A stretch of DNA of 40,622 nucleotides from NCBI GenBank assembly GCA_028689545.1, contig JAQVCX010000020.1, positions 1 to 40,622 of the forward strand, written 5' to 3'. Below the pieces are notes generated by a model, which made no database searches, was not told the origin of the DNA, and saw only the letters and a program-made list of their open reading frames with translations. The position numbers were made by a program, and so were the translations under genes. Positions 1 through 6,639 of this stretch are shown here, piece after piece (the first letter of the stretch is position 1; every line of letters starts with the position of its first letter). This DNA is from Parabacteroides sp. (GTDB lineage Bacteria > Bacteroidota > Bacteroidia > Bacteroidales > Tannerellaceae).

Positions 1-61
1 AAAATTATCAATAAGGATATCGGGGAGGATATCTCGTAGTATGTTATCTGATGTCATGAGG

Positions 62-69
62 CAAAGATA
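62..69 (-). promoter_or_regulatory. Bacteroidetes -7 promoter element facing left
   Basis: On the minus strand this reads TATCTTTG, a perfect match to the Bacteroidetes -7 consensus TAnnTTTG. A TTTT tract lies about 20 nt upstream (near 90-93), where the -33 TTTG is expected. It would drive a gene beginning to the left of the window, so the downstream gene cannot be confirmed. Confidence 0.45.
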
Positions 70-99
70 AATATTTTATTAGGAATATGAAAACAACCC

Positions 100-135
100 G
101 ATTTATCCGCAGACCCGGATTTATCCGCAGACCCG
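100..135. repeat. perfect 18-bp tandem duplication
   Basis: The unit GATTTATCCGCAGACCCG occurs twice head to tail, at 100-117 and 118-135, with no mismatch. It lies between the left-facing promoter at 62-69 and the hairpin at 186-270. No reading frame or binding-site family is recognised in it. Confidence 0.9.
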
Positions 136-185
136 AAATTAGTAGACTTGAAGATTATCAGTTATATCGGGATCAAGTTCTAAAG

Positions 186-270
186 GACTACGCAGAGCAC
201 GCAGAGGGACGCGGACAAATTTAATTTCAAATAAAAAAAGTCTGCGTCCCTCTGCGTGCTCTGTGTAGTC
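186..270 (-). terminator. long hairpin, probable terminator of the DUF4091 gene
   Basis: Arms at about 186-216 and 240-270 are complementary at 29 of 31 positions; both differences are C/T changes that allow G-U pairing in RNA. The arms are built of repeated CGCAGAG/CTCTGCG words, and the 23-nt loop is A/T-rich with a run of seven T on the minus strand. It starts 18 bp after the stop of the minus-strand gene ending at 289. The unusual length suggests a dispersed palindromic element used as a terminator. Confidence 0.65.
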
Positions 271-288
271 TGCGTCCGGTACTATTAT

Positions 289-2064
289 TTATAGTGTGTT
301 CAATAGTTTGTGGATCTCATTAACCATCTGCGTAGCGGATTCTTGGGTCTCGGACAAGCCTTCCGGAGTGATCTTGGCGACCGTCTTGTTCAGTTTCTCG
401 AGTTTGCCTTTGACTCCTTTCGCGGTCAGCTCTTCCCGGAGGATGCGGATCTTCTCGCAATCTTGTATACCCTCCACCAAACGTTCGAAGCGAATGCTAC
501 TGCGTGGACCGGGATAAATACTGTACGTATCGCCTGCCGCCCAAGTGCGGAAACGTGAATCACGCAGCGGATCGGCGGTCCAGCTATTGACAGCCCAACG
601 TAAATAACCGTCGTAACCACCCGCTACGGCGTGCAAGGCCGTCCATGCCGCTTCCGCCGGGTCGGAGAAGGTGAAGGTATTCGGGAACGCTTCCGCGCAA
701 CAAGTGTAGACGGTGCTGATCTGGCCTTTGCGATCGCGTTCGGCCTTTACGTCTTCGGGGAATTTATGTCCGTAGGCGATACTTAAGTAGTACAGGTCGG
801 ACTGGATTTCCGGATGGTAATTGCCGGCCAGCGTGATCTTGAACTCTGGATCGGCTTGCTTGATTACCTTGATCGCCTCACGCATCGCCTCCAGCGGACG
901 CTCGTCCATAGAGATGGCGGTTTTATCGAACCAGCCTTTCCCACGAAGGTGGCGGGAGAAATCTTTCAGGAAAGTACCCCAATAGTCGGCGTAAGCGGCA
1001 TCGCCCGGTTTGGTGTCGAGGAATTGTATGCGGTTTGTCGCCTCGTCGTAATAATCGAAAGATAAAGCCCAAGGAATCATGGTGTAGCAACTGATCATAT
1101 CATCGATACCGATCTCGTTCATCATGAATTCCACCCATTTGTCGAAGACGGCGTAGTCATATGCCCAAGTGCCGTCTATCTTCTTGATCCGGGTGATCAT
1201 GCTGTCGAAATGATCCTCGGTCTGTCCGGCCCAAGGTTTGTGCATGATACTGGTGGTGATAGCGCGCTGTCCGGCGTTCGCTAGCATCTTCATGATCGGG
1301 CGCATGGCGTCGAAATGCTCTTTGCTCCAAAGAGGAACTTGGTAGTAACGGGCCACGGAGTACGGGTTCTGCCATAAATCCAGATGAAAAGCCCAGTCCT
1401 TCGGGGCGGGAAGCGTGCGGTTCAATACGTCCACTTCTAGTTGTAATTCCATGGGGGAGGCATCTTTACCCGTGACGGTCAATGTCCCTTTATATTTGCC
1501 GGCTTTCGCGGATTGAGGTATCCATATATTCATCCAGATCGGCTGGGTAGTGCGTGCTTGGATATCACGGATCTTTACGATATCCAATACGTCGGCCACG
1601 ACGGAGGAATCCCATTCCGCCTTATTCTCGCGATGGCCGCAACCGCCTTGACGGTCTTTATTCAATTCATCGGTCATGACGTAACGGACAAAGTTTGTCG
1701 TGATCGCCGATGCCGGGATGATGGAAGAACCGCTCTTTAGGTCGCTTACGGTGATAGAGGCATCCTCTAGTCCCGCCTTGGTCCATAACACGGCTTGTGC
1801 GTTTACCCGTTCCCCTTTCCAGGCTTTCGTCTGCCAGCGATCGCTTTTCTTGACATCGGGGATGCTGAGTTTTGGATATCGTATATCGGTCGTGCCCCAG
1901 CTTAATTGGGTAGGGGCCGATAACTTGTCCCAGACCGCGTCGCTGTCATGCGGTTTCGTGTCGGTCAATTCCGTATAATCGCCTAGCGGGTATCTCTCGG
2001 ATTGCTGGGCTACGGTAAAAGAACTTAGTGCGAGAAAGGCACAAAGGATGAAAGTGTTTTTCAT
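289..2064 (-). CDS. secreted DUF4091 (glycoside hydrolase-like) protein
   Basis: A 591-residue protein with a type I signal peptide ending near residue 19 (hydrophobic core then TVAQQ), so it should reach the periplasm or outer membrane. Residues about 90-215 look like a beta-sandwich domain (WKGERVNAQAVLWT, GTLTVTG). The rest resembles the catalytic-barrel-plus-DUF4091 architecture of Bacteroidetes proteins annotated as glycosidase-like, with DUF4091 near the C-terminus (GYDGYLRWAVNSW, SSIRFERLVEGIQDCEKIR). The ATG at 2064 is followed directly by the signal peptide and lies about 26 nt from a predicted transcription start. Family membership is from sequence feel; the substrate is unknown and a catalytic pair cannot be assigned. 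It is transcribed away from the rSAM operon and appears to be its own unit. Confidence 0.8.
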   Translation of the reverse strand: MKNTFILCAFLALSSFTVAQQSERYPLGDYTELTDTKPHDSDAVWDKLSAPTQLSWGTTDIRYPKLSIPDVKKSDRWQTKAWKGERVNAQAVLWTKAGLEDASITVSDLKSGSSIIPASAITTNFVRYVMTDELNKDRQGGCGHRENKAEWDSSVVADVLDIVKIRDIQARTTQPIWMNIWIPQSAKAGKYKGTLTVTGKDASPMELQLEVDVLNRTLPAPKDWAFHLDLWQNPYSVARYYQVPLWSKEHFDAMRPIMKMLANAGQRAITTSIMHKPWAGQTEDHFDSMITRIKKIDGTWAYDYAVFDKWVEFMMNEIGIDDMISCYTMIPWALSFDYYDEATNRIQFLDTKPGDAAYADYWGTFLKDFSRHLRGKGWFDKTAISMDERPLEAMREAIKVIKQADPEFKITLAGNYHPEIQSDLYYLSIAYGHKFPEDVKAERDRKGQISTVYTCCAEAFPNTFTFSDPAEAAWTALHAVAGGYDGYLRWAVNSWTADPLRDSRFRTWAAGDTYSIYPGPRSSIRFERLVEGIQDCEKIRILREELTAKGVKGKLEKLNKTVAKITPEGLSETQESATQMVNEIHKLLNTL

Positions 2065-2095
2065 ATGATTGCTTATTTTAGAATATTAACTAGGG

Positions 2096-2125
2096 CAAAG
2101 ATAGGAATTAGTTGACAGTTGACAA
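2096..2125 (-). promoter_or_regulatory. promoter of the DUF4091 gene
   Basis: On the minus strand, TATCTTTG (2103 to 2096) is a perfect -7 element, preceded after 19 nt by TTG (2125 to 2123) as the -33 element. Transcription would start near 2090, about 26 nt before the ATG. The -33 element lies inside the TGACAGT repeat cluster at 2110-2179. Confidence 0.7.
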
Positions 2126-2179
2126 GTGACAGTTGACAGTTTAATTGCCGCAACTGTCAACTGTCAACTATCAATTGTC
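2110..2179. repeat. TTGACAGT/ACTGTCAA inverted repeat cluster
   Basis: Copies of (G)TTGACAGT are spaced 10-12 bp on the left and are followed by the inverted form AACTGTCAACTGTCAACT on the right, with TAATTGCCG at the turn. The array can form a long imperfect hairpin just after the stop of the rSAM gene (2171) and overlaps the promoter of the next gene. It probably terminates the rSAM operon; whether a protein binds it is unknown. Confidence 0.6.
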
Positions 2180-3247
2180 AACTAGCCTCTTGTAGTGGCA
2201 TACGAGTAGATTCCCCTCGTCATCGTATAAGTGCATCCCGTTTCCTTCGCAATAACGGAACATCTTACAATCCGCGCATTCCCCTTTCTTAGCCCACTGG
2301 CGGTCACGATACGGTTTAAACTCATTATTCCATATATCGATGAACTTATCTTTATAGATGTTACCTTGGTGAAAGTTCGCCCGTATGCTGGGACAACCGG
2401 AGATAGCGCCATCCGCTAGGACCGAGGCTGTGTTGATACCGGCGTTGCATTGGAAGATCGAGTCCCTCACCTCCGCCTCATAATTGCCGAGGAAGCCCTC
2501 GCAGCCGTAGCTAACGTGCATCTTACCCTCTTTCCGGCAGAAGCGGATGAAGTTCATGACCCATGTGAACTGCTCGTTCGTCAGTTGCAAATCCGTCTCG
2601 GTCGCGGCACGTCCAACGGGGAAGATCGTAAAGATACGCCACCGTCTTACACCCATCTCGATCAAGAAATCCTTGAAGAGCATCAAGTCCTTGAAGTTGC
2701 GTTGGTTTACGCAAGTCACCACATCCCAGATGATCTCCTTTTCCTCGGCCAACATACAGATGGCATTCAGCGCCTTCTCGAAACTTTTAGGATTACGCCG
2801 AAGCCAGTTATGCGCCTCCTCGAAACCATCCAGGCTGATCGTCGCCGAGTGCAACCCGGAGGCCAAGAGCGAGTCGAGCCGTTCCCGTGTCATCAGATAA
2901 CCATTGGAGACGATCCCCCAAGGATATCCCCTGCGATACAATTCCAACCCGCATTGCTCGATATCCTTACGGACCAGCGCCTCGCCTCCGGTAAAGATAA
3001 CGAGCACTTTGTTCGGCTCCACATAAGGCGTGATATCGTCTACGACTTTCAGGAAGTCCTCGACAGGCATATCCGGGACAGCGGCCGAGACATGGCAATC
3101 GCTCCCGCAATGACGGCAAGATACATTACAACGAAGCGTACACTCCCAAAAGAGCGTACGCAATTCATGTAGTTTAACCCTGTTCTTCTTGATACTTCGA
3201 AAGAGCTCTAGGGCGATACGTTTTTTTATGTTTGGGCGTTTGTCCAT
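2171..3247 (-). CDS. radical SAM/SPASM enzyme of the rSAM/lipoprotein system
   Basis: A 358-residue radical SAM protein. The SAM-binding [4Fe-4S] motif CNVSCRHC (CX3CX2C) is near residues 39-46, followed by a GGEAL motif. A SPASM-type C-terminal region carries cysteines for auxiliary clusters (CNAG, SGCPS, ECADCKMFRYC, LLVCHYKR). It best fits the family called radical SAM enzyme, rSAM/lipoprotein system (TIGR04133), found in Bacteroidales next to lipoproteins of family TIGR04134. It is the last gene of an operon, starting 3 bp after the 156-residue lipoprotein gene. By analogy with other SPASM enzymes it should modify a peptide or protein, with the neighbouring lipoproteins the obvious candidates; the chemistry is unknown. 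Confidence 0.88.
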   Translation of the reverse strand: MDKRPNIKKRIALELFRSIKKNRVKLHELRTLFWECTLRCNVSCRHCGSDCHVSAAVPDMPVEDFLKVVDDITPYVEPNKVLVIFTGGEALVRKDIEQCGLELYRRGYPWGIVSNGYLMTRERLDSLLASGLHSATISLDGFEEAHNWLRRNPKSFEKALNAICMLAEEKEIIWDVVTCVNQRNFKDLMLFKDFLIEMGVRRWRIFTIFPVGRAATETDLQLTNEQFTWVMNFIRFCRKEGKMHVSYGCEGFLGNYEAEVRDSIFQCNAGINTASVLADGAISGCPSIRANFHQGNIYKDKFIDIWNNEFKPYRDRQWAKKGECADCKMFRYCEGNGMHLYDDEGNLLVCHYKRLVDN

Positions 3248-3250
3248 ATG

Positions 3251-3721
3251 CTATTCTTTTTTCTCTTTAAGTTTGATGTCGGGGATGTTAACCTCCGCTT
3301 TCCCTTGGAACCATGATTTACCTCCCTCAAATCCTTCGATCTTGACATCTATCGAATCAGTCTCGAAGGATCCGTTTTCCGGACCGTCAATATCTTTAGC
3401 AATGATGCGTACGATATCCATTGGGAAATCCTCGAATTTTATATCGTAACTTCCGTCTTTTTGGGTTTGGGGCAATTTAGACATCTCGCTTATATATGAG
3501 GGAGATAATACGTTATTATCGATACCTCCATAGTTGATCTCTATTCCTTGGATAGGATCTCCATTCCTGTTTGTAACTTTTCCTTTCAAGGCATATTCTG
3601 CGTAAGGGCTACCATACTCATCTGTAGCGCCACAAGAAGTAACACTGAAGCCTAGTAGGGAAAGAAGCCCCGCTAAAATCCAGTTAGAACCTTTTAAGAT
3701 GAAATGATAAACTGTTTCCAT
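3251..3721 (-). CDS. small lipoprotein of the rSAM/lipoprotein system
   Basis: A 156-residue lipoprotein. A hydrophobic segment at about 14-29 ends in a lipobox-like VTSC, so the mature protein would be acylated on that Cys. Just after it comes EYGSPYAEYALKGKVT, a motif shared almost word for word with the upstream lipoprotein, then one carboxypeptidase-regulatory/Ig-like repeat (GDPIQGIEINY ... DGSYDIKF). It fits the putative lipoprotein family of the rSAM/lipoprotein system (TIGR04134). Spacings of 3 bp on both sides show tight translational coupling with the other lipoprotein and the rSAM gene. The shared motif near the N-terminus is a plausible modification site (inference). Confidence 0.82.
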   Translation of the reverse strand: METVYHFILKGSNWILAGLLSLLGFSVTSCGATDEYGSPYAEYALKGKVTNRNGDPIQGIEINYGGIDNNVLSPSYISEMSKLPQTQKDGSYDIKFEDFPMDIVRIIAKDIDGPENGSFETDSIDVKIEGFEGGKSWFQGKAEVNIPDIKLKEKKE

Positions 3722-3724
3722 TTT

Positions 3725-4558
3725 CTAGTTTTTACGTGTTAGTTGAAAGTTAATTTCTTTTGATCCTCTCCCAATCAGCATTCCTTTTCCGTCTGTTAAT
3801 TCAATTTCGCCGAAATTTACGACAATCGAGTCAGTTATCCAAGGATATTGAGGATCAGAAAAGGATGGTGATAGGCGTGCGTAAAGGATATGTTCGGTAG
3901 CCGAAGCTTGATCGTAGGTAAACTGATAGCGCCCGGTCTCATCTGTGACGGCGGGAAAGCTGGTGATATCTTCATCTATATTAGGTGTATAGGCGGGATA
4001 AGTGTAGATTGTTACGCACGGAACTGGCCAATTATCTTGATCGGTTACTCTCCCGTAGAAGGTGTATAAGGTATAAGGTTCTGTATGTGTATCTACGTAT
4101 TCTTTTAGTTGGATTTGGATTTCCTTGGAGGCACTTCCGAGAGACCAGCCTTCTCCACCGGTAAAATCCTTGCTATCGAAGGTGACTGTTGTCGTATCGG
4201 AAGCATATATCGCCTTATTCTTATCCCAGTCGATATCCTCTATAATTAATCGGTATTCCATGAAAGGAAAATCGGTTTTGCTAAAAATGAAATCTCCGTT
4301 TGTATCTGTCCGGAGGGTATCGGTATTTAACCATCCTTGCGGATGATCCTTACCGCTTGGGTTGATGCGGACTTGCAAGCCGGGGATCGGCTCTCCTTTC
4401 ATGTCTGTCACTTTCCCTTTTATTTGGAAATTGGCATGGGGAGTACCATATTCGCAAGGTATCTCTCCATTCTCACCACAAGCGAATCCTATGATTGCTA
4501 ATAATCCGGTTAATAGATAGTTGATCCTTCTTAATAGTCGCAAGTTAATGTTTTCCAT
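3725..4558 (-). CDS. two-repeat lipoprotein of the rSAM/lipoprotein system
   Basis: A 277-residue lipoprotein if translation starts at the ATG at 4558 (MENINLRLLRR); the frame stays open further upstream, but the extra residues would hide the signal peptide. The signal ends at GFAC near residue 27. It then has CEYGTPHANFQIKGKVT, the counterpart of the motif in the next gene, followed by two regulatory-like beta repeats beginning at KGKVT and YGRVT. It is the first gene of the operon and resembles a doubled version of its 156-residue neighbour, so internal and gene duplication are likely. The second repeat lacks the EYG motif, so only one modification site would be expected if that motif is the target. 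Confidence 0.8.
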   Translation of the reverse strand: MENINLRLLRRINYLLTGLLAIIGFACGENGEIPCEYGTPHANFQIKGKVTDMKGEPIPGLQVRINPSGKDHPQGWLNTDTLRTDTNGDFIFSKTDFPFMEYRLIIEDIDWDKNKAIYASDTTTVTFDSKDFTGGEGWSLGSASKEIQIQLKEYVDTHTEPYTLYTFYGRVTDQDNWPVPCVTIYTYPAYTPNIDEDITSFPAVTDETGRYQFTYDQASATEHILYARLSPSFSDPQYPWITDSIVVNFGEIELTDGKGMLIGRGSKEINFQLTRKN

Positions 4559-4661
4559 GATTTGATCGTTTTTATTTGTTTGTACTATTATATAGATGCG
4601 AATATACGTAAAATAGTTGCTTCTCATCTGGTGTTAGTCTTTTCTCTTTATATAATACGGG

Positions 4662-4690
4662 TTGATATAACTGTACTTTTTGTATCTTTG
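4662..4690 (+). promoter_or_regulatory. promoter of the ABC exporter gene
   Basis: TTG at 4662-4664, an 18-nt spacer and TATCTTTG at 4683-4690 fit the Bacteroidetes promoter. Transcription would start near 4696, about 20 nt before the ATG at 4716. This also argues against the longer frame starting at 4680. Confidence 0.75.
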
Positions 4691-4715
4691 TCACTTTAAT
4701 GTAACAGATCAATTT

Positions 4716-6563
4716 ATGAGAGATTTCATACGTATTTTAAAGCGTTTCGTTCCCCCTTACAAAAAGTACATGGTGCTGAACATTGTGTTCAATGTACTTT
4801 CCGCTATCTTGAACCTGTTTTCTTTCGCCTTGATTATCCCGATCCTTCAGATCTTGTTTAAGATTAATGAGGGGAGTTATGCCTTTATGGATTGGAATTT
4901 TAACGCGGGAAGCTGGGACTCATGGAAAGCCTTGCCGGAGTTGATCAAGAATAACTTCTTTTGGTACGTATCCGATTTGATAGAGGTACACGGAGGTTCG
5001 TTCGCCTTGATTATGCTAGGGATCTTCCTGATCGTGGCGACTTTCTTGAAAGTGGCCACCATGTATCTGGCTTTCTATACGATGATTCCGATCCGGACCG
5101 GAGTGGTTCGTGATATCCGTAATCAGATCAACCAGAAGATTACGCGGTTGCCGTTGAGCTTTTTCTCCGAGGAACGGAAAGGGGATATTATCGCCCGTGT
5201 ATCCGGAGACGTGAACGAGATCGAGACATCCATCATGAGTTCGTTGGACATGTTGTTCAAGAACCCGATCCTGATCTTGATCTATTTGGTGGGTATGATC
5301 GCTATCAGTTGGCAACTTACCGTATTCGTCTTGATCTTGCTGCCGCTAGCGGGTTATGTGATGGGGCTAGTCGGCAAGAAACTGAAACGGAAGTCTTTGG
5401 AAGGACAGCAACAGTGGGGTTTCTTAATGAGCCAGATCGAGGAAACATTAAGTGGATTACGGATTATCAAGGCTTTTAACGCCGAGAAGAAAATACAAGA
5501 CCGCTTTGAGCGAAGTAATGAGACCTTCCGCCGATTGACAAACCGTATTTATCGCCGCCAGCAAATGGCGCATCCAATGAGCGAGTTCTTGGGAACCGCC
5601 ACGATCGCTATCGTACTTTGGTACGGAGGCACGTTGATATTAAGCGCGAATAGCCCGATCGACGCTCCTACCTTTATTTATTATCTGGTTATTTTCTACA
5701 GTATCATTAATCCGGCGAAAGATTTGAGTAAGTCGGCATACGCGATCCAGAAAGGTCTGGCCTCCATGGAACGTGTCGATAAGATCTTGAAAGCGGAGAC
5801 GAATATCCATGATCCGGAACATCCGAAGAAGATCGCCTTGAAAGAGAAGATCAGTTACGAGGATGTTTGGTTTAAATATCAGGAAGCTTGGGTCTTGAAA
5901 GGAATTAATCTGGATATCCGGAAAGGGACGACCGTGGCTTTGGTCGGTCAGTCCGGTTCGGGCAAAAGTACCTTGGTGGATTTATTACCTCGCTTTTATG
6001 ATGTGAGCAAAGGTAATATTCGTATTGATGATACCGATATCCGTGAGACCACTCTTTTCGATCTTAGGGGATCGATGGGAAATGTCAATCAAGAGGCTAT
6101 CTTGTTTAACGATACCTTCTTCAATAATATCGCTTTTGGCGTGGAAGGGGCCACGATGGAACAGGTGCAGGAAGCCGCCCGTATTGCCAACGCTCACGAT
6201 TTTATCATAGCGAGTGAGAACGGTTACGAGACCAATATCGGCGACCGGGGTGGAAAACTGTCCGGCGGACAACGCCAGCGGATCAGCATCGCCCGTGCGA
6301 TCTTGAAGAATCCCCCGATCTTGATCTTGGATGAGGCCACGTCCGCCTTGGATACCGAATCCGAACGTCTGGTACAAGAGGCGTTGGAGAACTTGATGAA
6401 GAACCGTACGACCATAGTGATCGCCCACCGTCTCTCTACGATCCGCAACGCGGATGAGATCTGCGTGATGCACGAGGGTGAGATCGTAGAACGGGGCAAA
6501 CACGAGGAGTTGCTGGCCTTAGATGGCTATTATAAACGACTTTGTGATATGCAAAGCTTTTAG
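4716..6563 (+). CDS. MsbA-like ABC transporter, permease-ATPase fusion
   Basis: A 615-residue half-transporter of the type I exporter (ABCB/MsbA) class. The N-terminal part has about six membrane segments; the C-terminal part is an ATPase with Walker A VGQSGSGKST, signature LSGGQRQRISIARAI, Walker B ILILDEATSALD and the switch His in IVIAHRLST. Two copies should assemble into an exporter, most probably for a lipid such as lipid A core (MsbA role), but the substrate cannot be read from the sequence. The start is taken at 4716 (MRDFIRILKRF), just after a good promoter. A hairpin follows the stop. It is divergent from the rSAM/lipoprotein operon. Confidence 0.88.
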   Translation: MRDFIRILKRFVPPYKKYMVLNIVFNVLSAILNLFSFALIIPILQILFKINEGSYAFMDWNFNAGSWDSWKALPELIKNNFFWYVSDLIEVHGGSFALIMLGIFLIVATFLKVATMYLAFYTMIPIRTGVVRDIRNQINQKITRLPLSFFSEERKGDIIARVSGDVNEIETSIMSSLDMLFKNPILILIYLVGMIAISWQLTVFVLILLPLAGYVMGLVGKKLKRKSLEGQQQWGFLMSQIEETLSGLRIIKAFNAEKKIQDRFERSNETFRRLTNRIYRRQQMAHPMSEFLGTATIAIVLWYGGTLILSANSPIDAPTFIYYLVIFYSIINPAKDLSKSAYAIQKGLASMERVDKILKAETNIHDPEHPKKIALKEKISYEDVWFKYQEAWVLKGINLDIRKGTTVALVGQSGSGKSTLVDLLPRFYDVSKGNIRIDDTDIRETTLFDLRGSMGNVNQEAILFNDTFFNNIAFGVEGATMEQVQEAARIANAHDFIIASENGYETNIGDRGGKLSGGQRQRISIARAILKNPPILILDEATSALDTESERLVQEALENLMKNRTTIVIAHRLSTIRNADEICVMHEGEIVERGKHEELLALDGYYKRLCDMQSF

Positions 6564-6595
6564 GGATCTACTGCAACCAGTGTTGCAGTATACCC
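6564..6595 (+). terminator. hairpin after the ABC exporter gene
   Basis: TACTGCAAC and GTTGCAGTA form a perfect 9-bp stem around a CAGT loop (6569-6590), with flanking GGG and CCC that could extend it. The following TCTTTGGG is a poor U-tract, so it may be a weak terminator or a processing hairpin ahead of the fucosidase gene. Confidence 0.5.
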
Positions 6596-6639
6596 TCTTT
6601 GGGAAACTTGGGTGATGAAACAATAAAATGAGTAATGAT

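Noticed and set aside
2450-3172. 240-codon plus-strand open frame
   Set aside because: It is antisense to the radical SAM gene, which has clear catalytic motifs; the plus-strand translation has no recognisable features.
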